From the NCBI RefSeq assembly GCF_937616625.2, contig NC_065573.1, forward strand, positions 12,167,001 to 12,231,000: DNA of 64,000 bases. The letters run 5' to 3'. The translations under genes and the position numbers were made by a program. Of this stretch, positions 43,417 through 54,563 are shown piece after piece. This DNA is from Mercurialis annua. Its lineage: Eukaryota > Streptophyta > Magnoliopsida > Malpighiales > Euphorbiaceae. The notes under the pieces were generated by a model, which was given only the letters and a program-made list of their open reading frames with translations, did no database searches and had not been told where the DNA came from. Position 1 is the stretch's first letter, and the number at the start of each line of letters is the position of its first letter.

Positions 43417-46400
43417 ATGTCACTTAATACTAGAAAAAGAGTTATATCGTTTAACGAATTACAAAGATCAGCTAGACTGAAAGCTCATTTGAGGAAGGGG
43501 AATGACAAACCATCGATGAAAAATATATCACAACAATCTCAGACTACCGAAACTGAGTCGGAACCTATTCCTCCTTTGGTGAACACAACATCTCCGTCTC
43601 CTCCAATTCAAAACCCAAATAGTATTGAACATCACAACCACCGTGATGATTCAACTGCAATACCAGTGGCTGCTGAAGTTAACAGGGATGGTGAAACTGA
43701 AACCATGTCCGGTGAACCAACAAACGTTGATGAAGGTTAGGTTGAATTTATTTTGTGTTTCATTTATTTTGCTTAGAGAATTGATATAATTAACAAATGA
43801 AATTGTGTTTCAATGCTTTTTCTGGAATGGAAATATTGTTTTCAAGTTATTTTTTACCTTATATTTTTTGCAATTCATTTTTTTTCTCTATTTTGTGTTT
43901 CATAAAGTTGACATACGGTTGACATAAGGTTCATATTAGGTTACAAAAACCTATAAAAAACTGCATCTAAATAAAAATTAAAAATAGTATAAGAGATACA
44001 TATCAATTTGAATTGAGAAGAAAACTAACATGAGATAAACTGTAGTATTTCTTAGGTCTTCTTCCCAAAAAGAAATGTGTTTTAATTTAAAAATAGTTTA
44101 AGAATAGTATAAGACATACATATCAATTTGTTTCTCTTTTTTGTGATTATTTTGTGTTTCATGCGGTTGACATAAGATTCATATTTGGGCACAAAAACGT
44201 TTTAAAAACTGCATTTAAATTTAAAAATAGTATAAGACATACATATGAAATTTTAAAATAGTATGATAATTACATATAAAGTTTAATAGAGCAGCAAACT
44301 AGTATGAGGTAAAGTTTTGTATTTCTTACGTATTTCTCTATTCTGTGTTTGTTTTTTGTTTTCTGAGGTTGACATATGGTTCACATATAGTTTATATTCA
44401 GTCACTATAACGTTTACTGCATATAAATTATTTTTTTAAAAAGGTACATATCAATTTGAAAACAAAAAGCAAACTAACATGAGGTAAATTGTTGTACTTC
44501 TTAGGTCCTCTTCCAAAAAAGAATGGTAGAGGTAAAGTTAGAGGATTTGAAGTTAAAAAAATGACTAAAGATGGTTCAAAAATTGGTGGAATTGTGATTG
44601 CAAAAACAAATAGATTACCAATTGGTCCTTCAGAAAAGATATTCAAAATGGAAATTGATATTGTCACTCGATTAATGGCACCGCTAGGTAAACTTTATTG
44701 GTCTCAAATAAGCGCTGAACAAAAGGAAGCCTTACTTACAACTATTCAGGTAAAATTAATAATTATTTTATAGCATACTTGTTATTTCGAATAATTGTAT
44801 TCTTATAATATGTGACTATTCATATGTTTTTTTATTGATAGGGTGAATTTGAGATTGATTTAAGTGATCCACATGCAAGAGAAGTAGTATATGGAATGAT
44901 GGCTAGACGATTTAGAAACTTCAAGTATCAGTGTCACTTACACTATAAGACGTTCCCTACTCGTGAAGAAGCTGAAAAACATCCACCCAAGGATGTAAAA
45001 ATTAACGATTGGAAGAACCTATGTGAACATTTTGATGAACATGCACACTTTAAGGTAATGTTTCAATTTTATATACAATTGTCTATTATCGTTTGCTAAA
45101 AATGAGTACTTTATTATCTAATTAGTTGGTAGTATGTTTCCAATTATATCTAAATTAGCTTCACATATTGTGTTCTGAACGAAAATACGAGGTTTGTTCA
45201 AAGGATTTCAATATTAAATGATTTTTAACCTTTTCATGATTTATTTTAACTCTGAAGAAGCTTAAACTCGAGGTTAGAATTGAAACACTTCGAGTTTAAA
45301 GCCTCTCCACGAAAATGAGCTTATACAGAAATGAAAATCTCGAGGAATGAATGATCTCGTAGAGTATTTTTTCCTTCCTCGAGTTAGTTCATATCTGAGA
45401 AGCTCAAACTCGATGAAAGGCTTGAAACTCTTTGAGTTTTATGCCTTACCTCGAGTTCAGATGTCTACATAATTAACATAACTCGAGAAAATGCTTGTAT
45501 TTCGCTGAGTATTTGGCATGTTTACGAGTTATGCTTCTGAGATACGAATATCTCTACTATTTTGGTTAAAATAGTTTATTTCTAATTATATAAAGCTTTT
45601 ATTATTGATAATATGATATGTACCTTTAAAACCTTTATGTGTTGGCTTTATTGTAATAGGCTCGAAGCACTGTAAACATTAATAATCGCAAGAAAGTGAC
45701 CTTTTCTCACACTTCGGGATCAAAGTCTTATTGCCAACGTTTGTATGAAATGGTAAATATGAGTTTATATGTAATCTGTTTTTGATTTCGTATTTAAATT
45801 CTTTATCATTTAGTTTTTAATCAATTGTATGAACGTTATAGGAAACATTTGAAGTCATTGATGAAGAGCCACCTGAAATGAGGCTCTACAGTCAAGCACA
45901 CCGTAAAAAAGACGGCTCGTGGATTGACCCAGAAGCTGGAGATAAATACGTAAGTTCTTTTTTTATATATATAGTTATCTAAACACAATTTTATAAAGTG
46001 TTATTAAAGCATATTTAATTAATTAGGAACAAATGGAAGCTATTCGCTCAAAAGCACTCGAGGAAGGCGTTGCAATTGCTGGGAGGAAAATTCTACAAAA
46101 GGTTTTGGATATACCGAAGTCTGGTTATGCTCGTGGACTCGGATATGGAGCCAAACGGATAACAGCTAAAGAATCAGAGTTTGAAGCTCGTTTACAAGCA
46201 GAGAAGTTTGAGACTGAAAAGCAAGTTAAAGAACTAAATGACCAAATTCAAAATCAACAGGTGAAAATTGATAACATTTCTCAATCATATAGCAAACTCA
46301 AGCATCTTGTTCAACAAATGTTGAATGCAAAAGATGATGAGGAAATATCTATTGATGGCGACGAAACATGTATCGATGGCTGTGAAAAATCTCTTGATGA

Positions 46401-46556
46401 CGAACCATCTAATGATTGGTATGTGACGGCTTATTTAAATATATATTTTAATTCGTTACGCTTTTAAATTTTTTATATAATTTGAAAATTATTCACTTAA
46501 TTATGTCAGTTTGAAAATAAAAGTGTATATAATAAACGCATTTTTTTTCTTGCAGA
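43417..46556 (+). CDS. TNPA-like protein, Transposase_24 (Ptta/En/Spm) family
   Basis: Exons by GT-AG sites: 43417-43735, 44505-44749, 44842-45054, 45660-45752, 45842-45949, 46027-46418 and a final base at 46556. They sum to 457 codons. The N-terminus (about 1-106) is low-complexity. Residues about 110-330 carry the family domain, including FRNFKYQCHLHYKTFPT, VTFSHTSGSKSY and the signature MRLYSQAHRKKDGSWIDPEA (about 302-321). Residues about 370-430 look like a coiled coil (EFEARLQAEKFETEKQVKEL). TNPA-type proteins bind the subterminal repeats and help the TNP2 transposase. Joining 46418 to 46556 makes a TGA at the junction; an unspliced reading would instead end about 15 codons later at 46467. 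The frame is otherwise undamaged. Confidence 0.85.
43884..44520 (+). repeat. Three tandem copies of an intron segment in the TNPA-like gene
   Basis: Copies start near 43884, 44131 and 44332. Each runs from a ttctctattttgtgttt-like start through ggttgacata and an actgcat.taaat segment to catgaggtaaa and a tttcttaggt-like end. The last copy's end is the real acceptor of exon 2; the first copy keeps a near-identical acceptor and exon start at about 44051-44075. Confidence 0.8.
45264..45530. repeat. Palindrome cluster V (about four units) inside intron 3 of the TNPA-like gene
   Basis: Units begin at about 45264, 45330, 45400 and 45478, each with aaactcga- and tcgagttt-type arms. Intron 3 (45055-45659) is the longest intron after intron 1, and the cluster fills nearly half of it. 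Confidence 0.75.
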
Positions 46557-46794
46557 TTGGAATTGAATGAAAGAAGATGGACGTCTCCTATATCAAAAGT
46601 TAGGCCTAATTTAGTTTCTTTTCTTTATAGCAAATAGTTTACATGTTTCATACGATCGGTTATTTTAGTGTTATTAAAGACTTAATCATTGATAATTTTA
46701 TGTAATATTTGAATTGATTTTGTTTTTTATTCATTGATTTTAGCAACAAATTACCGTATTCAATTATTTTGGTATCGATAAAAATGGAAATAAT

Positions 46795-47480
46795 AGCTTG
46801 TTGTGACAAATTAATTTTGTTACAACTACCTAATAATAATGACAATTAATTTCGTCACGTAATGATAAATTTCTTCTTGTGATAAATTAAATTTGTCACC
46901 GTTAACAATTTATAATGACAATTAATTTCGTCACGTTATAATATATTATTTGTTGTGATAAATTATATTTGTCACCGATGACAAACTGTAATGACAATTA
47001 ATTTCGTCACATTATGATAACTTACTTGTTGTGATAAATTATTTTTGTCACAGCTAACTAATTATAATGACAATTAATTTCGTCACGTTATGATAACTTA
47101 CTTGTTGTGATAAATTAAATTTGTCACTGTTGACAAATTATAATGACAAGTAATTTCGTCACGTTATGATAAATTACTTATTTTGATAAATTAAATTTGT
47201 CCCCGTCGACAAATTATAATGACAATTAATTTTGTCACATTATCATTATATTACGTGTTGTGATAAATTAAATTTATCACAACTAACTAATTATTATGAC
47301 AATTAATTTCGTCACGTTAAGTTAAATTACTTCTTATGATAAATTAAATTTATCACAACTACCTAATTATAATGACAATTAATCTCGTCACATTATGTTA
47401 AATTACTTGTTGTGATAAATTACATTTATCACAACTAATTAATTATTATGGCAATCAATTTCGTCACTTTATGATTGATT
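46795..47480. repeat. Right subterminal array: nine copies of a 76-bp repeat
   Basis: gacaattaatttcgtcac-type motifs start at 46841, 46917, 46993, 47069, 47144, 47221, 47298, 47374 and 47450, a period of 75-77 bp. Each unit also has a ttgtgataaattaaatttgt-type segment, so it contains the subterminal gtgacaaa motif in both orientations. Confidence 0.92.
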
Positions 47481-47923
47481 ACTTGTGATAAATATTTTTT
47501 TGTCACTTCACAATCTTTTTGTCACTAATAACTCGGCGTATGTCGTGACAAATGTATATTAATTGTGATAAATATGGTTTTATCACCATATAATCTTTTT
47601 GTCACTAATAACTCGGTGTATGTAGTGACAAATTTATATGAATTGTGATAAATATTTTTTTGTCATGTTATTAGCGTTTTGTCACTAGAAGTCGATGTAT
47701 ATTACGACAAATTTTGACAACATTGGATTACTTGTGATATACATTTTCGTCACAATAAATATGAATGTGACAAAACAATTTTATCACAATAGAAAATTTA
47801 TGGTGACAAACTATAAAATTGACTTATTGTGACTTGTTTGTTGTGACCAACAAAATTCGTCACAAAGTAGTCACAATAACGTTGTTGTGACAAATTTTGG
47901 GATTAACATGATAAATTTTATTC
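47481..47923. repeat. Irregular right subterminal repeats
   Basis: Continues the tgtgacaaat / tttgtcac motifs without fixed period, with two copies of tttttgtcactaataactcgg near 47515 and 47597. Confidence 0.75.
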
Positions 47924-47950
47924 GTCACAAGAAGCCAAATTTTTGTAGTG
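47924..47950 (-). repeat. Right terminal inverted repeat of the CACTA element
   Basis: gtcacaagaagccaaat... ends tgtagtg at 47950, followed by the duplicated tag. Confidence 0.95.
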
Positions 47951-48240
47951 TAGGCATCTTTCTGTTAGCCTACCTTATTACGATCTACTCCTCTTCGCGT
48001 TTATTCTCATCGAGTATTTAAGCATTGTACACGTATGATTTAATCATTCTTACCCTTACATTGTCTTTTCCATGGTCCGTATTTTTCTTGGGTCTATATC
48101 CTTTCTCTTTACGCTTTATACGCTGTACTTTCACCCCGTATCATATTTGGATAAGCACCAATTTTAGGTACCTTACTGATATCTTACACGTCTCGTATCG
48201 ATAAATCTCAGTAATATTAATTATTATTAGGGATCATTTT
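47951..48240 (-). pseudogene. Continuation of the decayed interior of element A
   Basis: Pyrimidine-rich, ORF-free sequence of the same character as 26316-28416, resuming after the CACTA insertion. Assignment is by continuity and composition. Confidence 0.45.
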
Positions 48241-49256
48241 TTATATTGGGTTGTATTTTATCACACACATTCATTTTTGTTTATCAAGAATCCTTGTATT
48301 GTTATTGTCGCAGGGTTGCCTTACTTCCTATTTGCACCATGGATACCAAAATGAGCACCGAAATGATCAACAAAAATCCCAAAACACCATCACAATCACA
48401 TATACTTACTTATAAAGATATGCAATACTGATTTTACCTAAATTAAGCTATTACAAATGGATTGATATATGATTTTTCATGATTATAAACTTAACAACAT
48501 ATCTGCCTTAATAGGCAGAACATTAGGCCACTAATAAAATATGTCTTGTGCATAATATTGAAATAGTATTAACAAATCCTTTGGCTAACTTTTATCTCTT
48601 TGAGTCTAGAATCCAAATTAAAAAGAATGTCATCATGGCAACATATGAGCAATGAATGATGCAAGGTTTAGTGAGGTGAGATAAAACTGCTTTTACATTT
48701 GAAACAATACAATGTTGTGCATATTTCAGGTATCAAAACTATCGAACCAATTTAAACTCAAAAAAAAAAAGTTGAAGAAGACACTTAATTTGGAAAAATA
48801 TAACTCGACTTATATGCAAAATACGAAAGATACAATTTCTGGAACAAAATAGAACAAAGCAACAAAGAGGTAAACTATAACTCAAAGCACAAATTGATAC
48901 AAGTACTTACCAAAGAGGTTCTCCTACATCTTCTGATGCTTTGGAACTTGAAGAATTGAGGTTTAGGTTGCTGAAATTGAGTTAGGGATTGTGGATTTTG
49001 AATTTCTCTCTTAGGTTATTAGGTTTTGTTTAATGAAAATATCAAAGAGGTAACTTTTAACTTATACTAAGGATATTTTAATAAGGATTCATTTAGTCCT
49101 TGAATAATTTCACAAGTTCTATTTAGACCTTAAAGTTCCAATTCATTTCAATTAACGAAATAAACTTAGTTTGCCGACGAGCTTTCATTTCAATTAATTC
49201 CTAATAATTTTCAAACTAATTAATTAACATGCTAATGAATATTTAATGAATGCATA
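48241..49256 (-). repeat. Diverged LTR-like sequence interrupted by solo LTR E
   Basis: The order of features resembles the minus-strand LTRs here: a taataggcagaacattaggcc segment, an acttaccaaagaggttctcc segment, then AT-rich sequence. After E, the host resumes at 51645 and reaches gggtgtgaca at about 51671, which would be the TGTCACACCC start of a minus-strand LTR. It is too diverged to assign. Confidence 0.3.
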
Positions 49257-51639
49257 TGTAATAACCCATAAATTGTTAAGGTATTCGATCGTACCACGTG
49301 TCCTAAATTATGAAATTTAGGTCAAGTAGGCTGAAAATAAGAACCGTCTTATTAAATATTATCGAAATAAGATTATTAGGTTGATCACAAGATAATAATT
49401 TTATTTGGAAATTATTATTCATTAGAGCGGGTATTAGTGGGACTAAATAAAAATTAATAATATTAATATAAAATAAAATGTAAGTCCCGAGCTAATAAAT
49501 TTTATGTAGTCGTCCATAAAATACTTTAAGAATTTATCCGTAAAGTTTCATGTAATTCCGATGCTGTTTCAAACTTGGACGCGATCGTTAATTAATAATT
49601 GGAGTTAAAGAGCAATTTAGTCACTTGAATCGAAATGGAATTTGACCAAGCTATTAAAGGAATTTCCTTTCACTTGCTTAGGAAATGAACATTAGAAGCA
49701 AAATCTCTCAAGTTTCATTCATCGTCACTTTCATCGTTCTAAACCTAGGGTTTCTGTTTCTCAACCATTTTTGACGTTTCTTAGCTCCAATTGATTGTAA
49801 TTCAGCGGGTAATCAAGGTAAGCTCGTTGTTTTAATATTCAGTTTGGTGAATTTGATTGAAAATGGATTTGAAGTTCCAGGGTTTTGAGCGGTTTTGATG
49901 ATTTTGGATTCAATTTTGACATTTTAGGCATCATTTATGTGTCTTTGATGTTTGAGAATAGGTCAGAATTAAGTCGGAACTACGATGGAAGCATGTTTGG
50001 GGCTGAAATGCGAGTCCTTACGACGTGAGGACACTCCTCACAACGTGAGAGAGTGCCTCATGACGTGAGGGCAGAACTCAGGACGTGAGGAAGGTCTGGC
50101 ACGACGTGCCAAGCCTGTTTTGACACGGGAATGACATCCCGAGACCCGACGCGATGCATTCTAACTCAATTTTAACTTACGAACTCTGAAAACGTGAAAT
50201 TGGACATGGAACATGAAGAATCTGATTAGGGTTTTGATATACGAAGTTAGACGTTTAGACGTAAGGTTTATTTTGTTAACCTAACATTTGTATCGAGGTA
50301 ATATCATTATATCGATAAGATTAGTTAGAATGTATAGAGTTAGACGCGATTCGAACTCGATGAGTTGTGTGTACTTTTATATCTCGACTCTAGAATGTCT
50401 ATAGATTTAGATTCTTACTCGAGTTACGTTTGTATGTTTCCTAGGTCTGGTGAGGCAACCAGCTACCGGACAAGGAGCTCGTGAAACTTGACGGGTGTCG
50501 TATGATCAAAGTTTTTGGATAACAAGTAGTGCGTTTATATGTGTTTACATTTGATGTAATAAAAATGCATTGTTTTCTAAATGCAAATTGTTTTATATGA
50601 ATTACATAGCATGTTTTGTTAAAAAAAGTGCTTTGTATGAAATACACACATCATTATCTTGAAACTAGTATAGATCTGATGAAACATGCTTTCCTATTAG
50701 GCGGCAATAGGAACTACATGATCACTAGTTAAGTTCAAAGCTATATGCTACTTCGTTTGTTTAAGAATCTGAAGATGTCTCACTCTTTTATCTAGATACA
50801 AGGTTAACTCGGTGGAACTATCTCGGGACCTGTATCTAATGAGTTAACTCGGTGGAACTATCCCGGGACTCATAACCATCGTTGGATTTGAGTAATGGAA
50901 TTAGTTAACTCGGTTGAACTATCCCGGTGGTATCAGTTAACTAGGTTGAACTATCCCGGGACCTAATCATCATGATTAAGTTAATCGTCTCGATTGCAAG
51001 GAAGAGTTCAGTTCAGAAGATTCGATGAATCAAGTATTAGGGTTTCAATCATAAGTTATATTTGGATGCATACGAATGAATGAATTGTAGCATCATTTTG
51101 TTTTATAGAATACTCACCTGTAAACTTATGAACTCACTCAGTTTTGACTGACCCCATTGTTATAACCATTTTCAAGTAAATAGTCTTTTGACGTGACAGA
51201 CTTCTATCCTTGTTTCAAGAATTATGTGTTTTAAAGTATGCACAAAGAAGGTTTCGATTGATAGCGCAACAATAGTCAAGTTCTAGATATTTATCTGGTA
51301 TTTGTCAAATGGTTTTATGTATTGTCTATACTATGATATTCTGTGAACTTGTATAGTTTTATCTGCGTTTAAACCATTTGCTTTTGATGTGCGAAACAGG
51401 GTAATTCTTGATATGTGGCATCATATAGTAAGACCCTAGTTTCTCTGTACAAGTTTCAGAATATGAATAAATGGTTGTAATCATATTGTTTTAAAAAGCT
51501 TTTTTGAAAACATTTTATATTATTGCTTATTTGATTTGATCGCAATATGTTTAGAGTGGTTTTAGGCTTGCTACGGGTTTTGGAGCTACAACTCCCATCC
51601 ATTAGCGCCGGCCGCGGCTTGATATTTCGGGTCGTGACA
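49257..51639 (+). repeat. Solo LTR E
   Basis: 2383 bp from tgtaataaccca to gggtcgtgaca, the same ends as D's LTRs and similar along its length. Flanks are gcata (49252-49256) and acata (51640-51644), a target duplication with one change. There is no interior beside it. It has ACGT-centred palindromes at about 50016-50110 and tandem aactcggt.gaactatc modules at about 50808-50975. Confidence 0.88.
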
Positions 51640-51644
51640 ACATA

Positions 51645-52139
51645 GTCTAACATTAGAGTATGGGTGTGACAATATCGCTTCTTTGCAACGATCTTTGTTC
51701 GATATTATTCATCGTCTTCACAATCACCAAAATGTAATATCAGGAATTACGTTTCACGATATTTATGAATTATGTATTTTATGTATTTTTCGTTCAATTG
51801 TTATACTAATAACTATGGATAGGATAAAGCCTACTAAGCACGGTTTATCACAATATATTTTTATAGGCAATGCCTATACGATATACTAATCAATAAATGC
51901 GTGCCATATCGATCAAATTCAATTACAATCAATCATATACCAAACAAAGCAACATAACCATATAATATATACAATGCACCATTTTGTGCCATTCATGTAA
52001 ATACGTGAATCAAATCAATAACATAACACACAAAGTATAACATACCTGGGGTACCTGACTAGACTCACCCCTCTCACGGATCACGATTCCACTCCCACGC
52101 CTTCTAGCGCGTCTAGTGCTACCTCTACCCCTACGTACA
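51645..52139 (-). other. Interior sequence of minus-strand element C, left of insertion D
   Basis: Near 52040-52139 the minus strand reads as a short Arg-rich, Ser-rich gag-like tail and connects across D to 61839. The rest is AT-rich. The gtaca at 52135-52139 is one copy of D's target duplication. Confidence 0.45.
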
Positions 52140-54547
52140 TGTAATAACCCAAAAAAATTTAAGTTATTAAATCGTGCCACGTGTCCTAAATTACGAAATT
52201 TAGGTCAAGTAGGTCGGAAATGGAAATTGAGTTGAGAAGTGTAGTCGGAATAAGTTTATTAAGTTTATCGCGGAATAATAATTTTTATTGATAACAATTA
52301 TTCGTTAGAGCGGGACTAAAGAAAAGTTAAGAAAATTAATATAAAATAAAGTGTCGGTCCCGAGCTAATAATTTTTACGTCATCGTCCGTAAAATATTTT
52401 TAAGAATTTATCAGTAAAGTTTCGTGTAATTCTAATATTGTTTTAAAATTGGACGCAGACATTAATTAAATAATAGAGTTAAAGTACGAGATTGAGCTGC
52501 TTGAGCCTAAATGTACTTTAGCTAAATGAGTATATCATCTTTATAAACATCATTATGAAGTCACAGAACCCATTTCTCATCCTTTTCATGATCCAACTTC
52601 GTAAAATTAAATTTTTTATGTTTCTCGTCCAAATTCGGCAGTTTTTGTTGCTAAACAATCCTAGAACGAAGGGCTATCAAGTTAAGCTAGACGTTTTGAG
52701 GTTTGTTTGGTTTAATTTGGTATGTATTTGGATATAAACGTTAGGTTACGGTAAAATTGTACCGTTATCGCGTAATCGATCCGTTTTAAGCGCTTTATTA
52801 CGTTTCTGATTGTTTGGGGTGTCGTTTTGATGTTGGATACGTGTTAAAGGTCAGAACTACGTTGATATCAGATTAGAGGTCGTAGGTCATGTAGTCACGA
52901 CGTGAGGACGCCACTCATGACGTAAGGGGGGCCTCACGACGTGAAGAAGGTCCTCACATCGTGCCAGGACCAATTCCGGACCATTTTGTGGTCGTTTCGA
53001 CCCGTTTTGACGTTCCGAAGTTTAATGCTTGATGTTTTGAGTTGTTTTAAGTTAACAGACTTCAATTTAATAGAATTTGGACATATAACATGAAGAATAT
53101 GATTAGAGTTTTGGTATACGGAGTTAGACGTTTAGGTTAAGGTTTAAGTTGTAAACCTAAAACCGTATTGAAAGAGTATCGAAGATCGATAAGTAAAGAT
53201 GGATGGATATGAGTTTAGACCCGGTTAAAACTAAACGAGTTATGTATAACTTTATATTTTGAGTCTAAAACGTCTTTAGAGTTAGATTCTTATTCGAGTT
53301 ATGTTTGTTTGTTTCCTAGATCCGGCAAGGCAACCAGCTACAGGATCAAGACACAAGGACCTTTGAAAAATCGACTTATTTGGAGCTTATGTAGGGGGAT
53401 ATGGAAATAGATGTCGATGTTAGTTACACTTTACATTTGTGTATTATTACGCAATAACTAGTTTTGATATTATTAGTATGATATTAAACTAAATCGCATG
53501 CTATAGTATGTTATCGATATAAATTAATTTGTGCATCGTAATATCGATTATATAGACTACGAACACTAGTATATGATCCGGGGGAAACAAGCTAGCCATT
53601 GGGCGTCAATAGGCTGTGTGATCACTAGTGTCCGAGTAAGTCATAGATAGAAATTGTATTGATCGTTTATCAGAGTACTCTAATTGTTTGTGAATGCGAT
53701 ACGAGGTCAACATGGTTGAACTATCCCACGGCCTATATCTAGCGAGTTTCCACAGTTGAAGTATCCTAGGACTCTGATGTATTGTTGGATTAAGATGGTA
53801 TGAGGCTCGTTGGTAGAACTATCCCGGTGCCCGACCAGATGTTATGGTTGACATGGTTGAACTATCCCATAGCCTACCATCAGGATTAAGAAATTATATT
53901 TATTTGTTCAGAATAAGAATTCTACCCTAGTCCATGTTGGTTTGGGATTAGGGTTTCGATTAGATCAAGTACCTGAACTATAATATATGTTTTATTTTAA
54001 ATGCGATGTTAATTTATATAATACCTTAGTAATGTGTAAACTCACTCAGTATATTCCCGTATATTGACCTCTCACAGTTTTCCCTCTATGGTGAAAAATC
54101 TTTTGACGTGATGGACTTATATCCTTGCTTCAGAAGGCTGTTTAGAAGTATGTACAAGGAAGATTTCTATCGATAGCGCTGCAGTAGTCTAGTCCTAGAT
54201 GTTTATATGGTTTGTGATCGAACGGTTTTATGTATGGCTTGTACTCTGATGTTTTAAAATTTGTATAGTTTTATTTGCGCATAAACCGTTTACTTTTGAT
54301 GTGCGAAACAGGGCAATGCTTTATATGGCATCGCATTCTAAGACCCTAGTTTCTATTTATTGTTTTCAGAATGCGAATAGATGTTTGTAAGAGAATCATT
54401 TTACAAGCTTCTCTAAAAACGTTTTGCATGATTGCTATTTGATTTGATTGCAAAAAGTTTATATTTGTTTTAGGCTTGCTACATGTTTTGGAGCTACCAC
54501 TCCCATTCCCTAGAGCCGATCGCGACTCGATATTTCGGGTCGTGACA
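52140..54547 (+). repeat. 5' LTR of D
   Basis: 2408 bp, tgtaataaccc to gggtcgtgaca. Contains tcacgacgtgagg-type palindromes near 52894-52970 and tandem gttgaactatccc modules near 53703-53885. Confidence 0.93.
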
Positions 54548-54551
54548 AAGT

Positions 54552-54563
54552 TGGTATCAAAGT
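54552..54563 (+). promoter_or_regulatory. Primer-binding site of D (initiator tRNA-Met type)
   Basis: tggtatcaaagt, four bases after the LTR, differs at the G of TGGTATCAGAGC. Confidence 0.85.

Larger units (their letters stand above)
28417..47950 (+). mobile_element. Complete CACTA (En/Spm) DNA transposon, 19.5 kb
   Basis: The ends are cactacaaaaaatttggc (28417) and its inverted partner ccaaatttttgtagtg (47950), matching over about 27 bp apart from one A in the A-run. The element is flanked by the 3-bp duplication tag (28414-28416 and 47951-47953), as expected for CACTA insertion. Inside are a TNP2-type transposase gene, a Ulp1/DUF1985 gene on the other strand, a PF20167-type gene and a TNPA-like gene, framed by subterminal repeats. 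TNP2 and TNPA-like reading frames are open across all exons, so the element may have been autonomous recently. Confidence 0.96.

Noticed and set aside
46795..47480. Centromeric or heterochromatic satellite
   Set aside because: Only nine units, confined within the CACTA ends and sharing its terminal motif.
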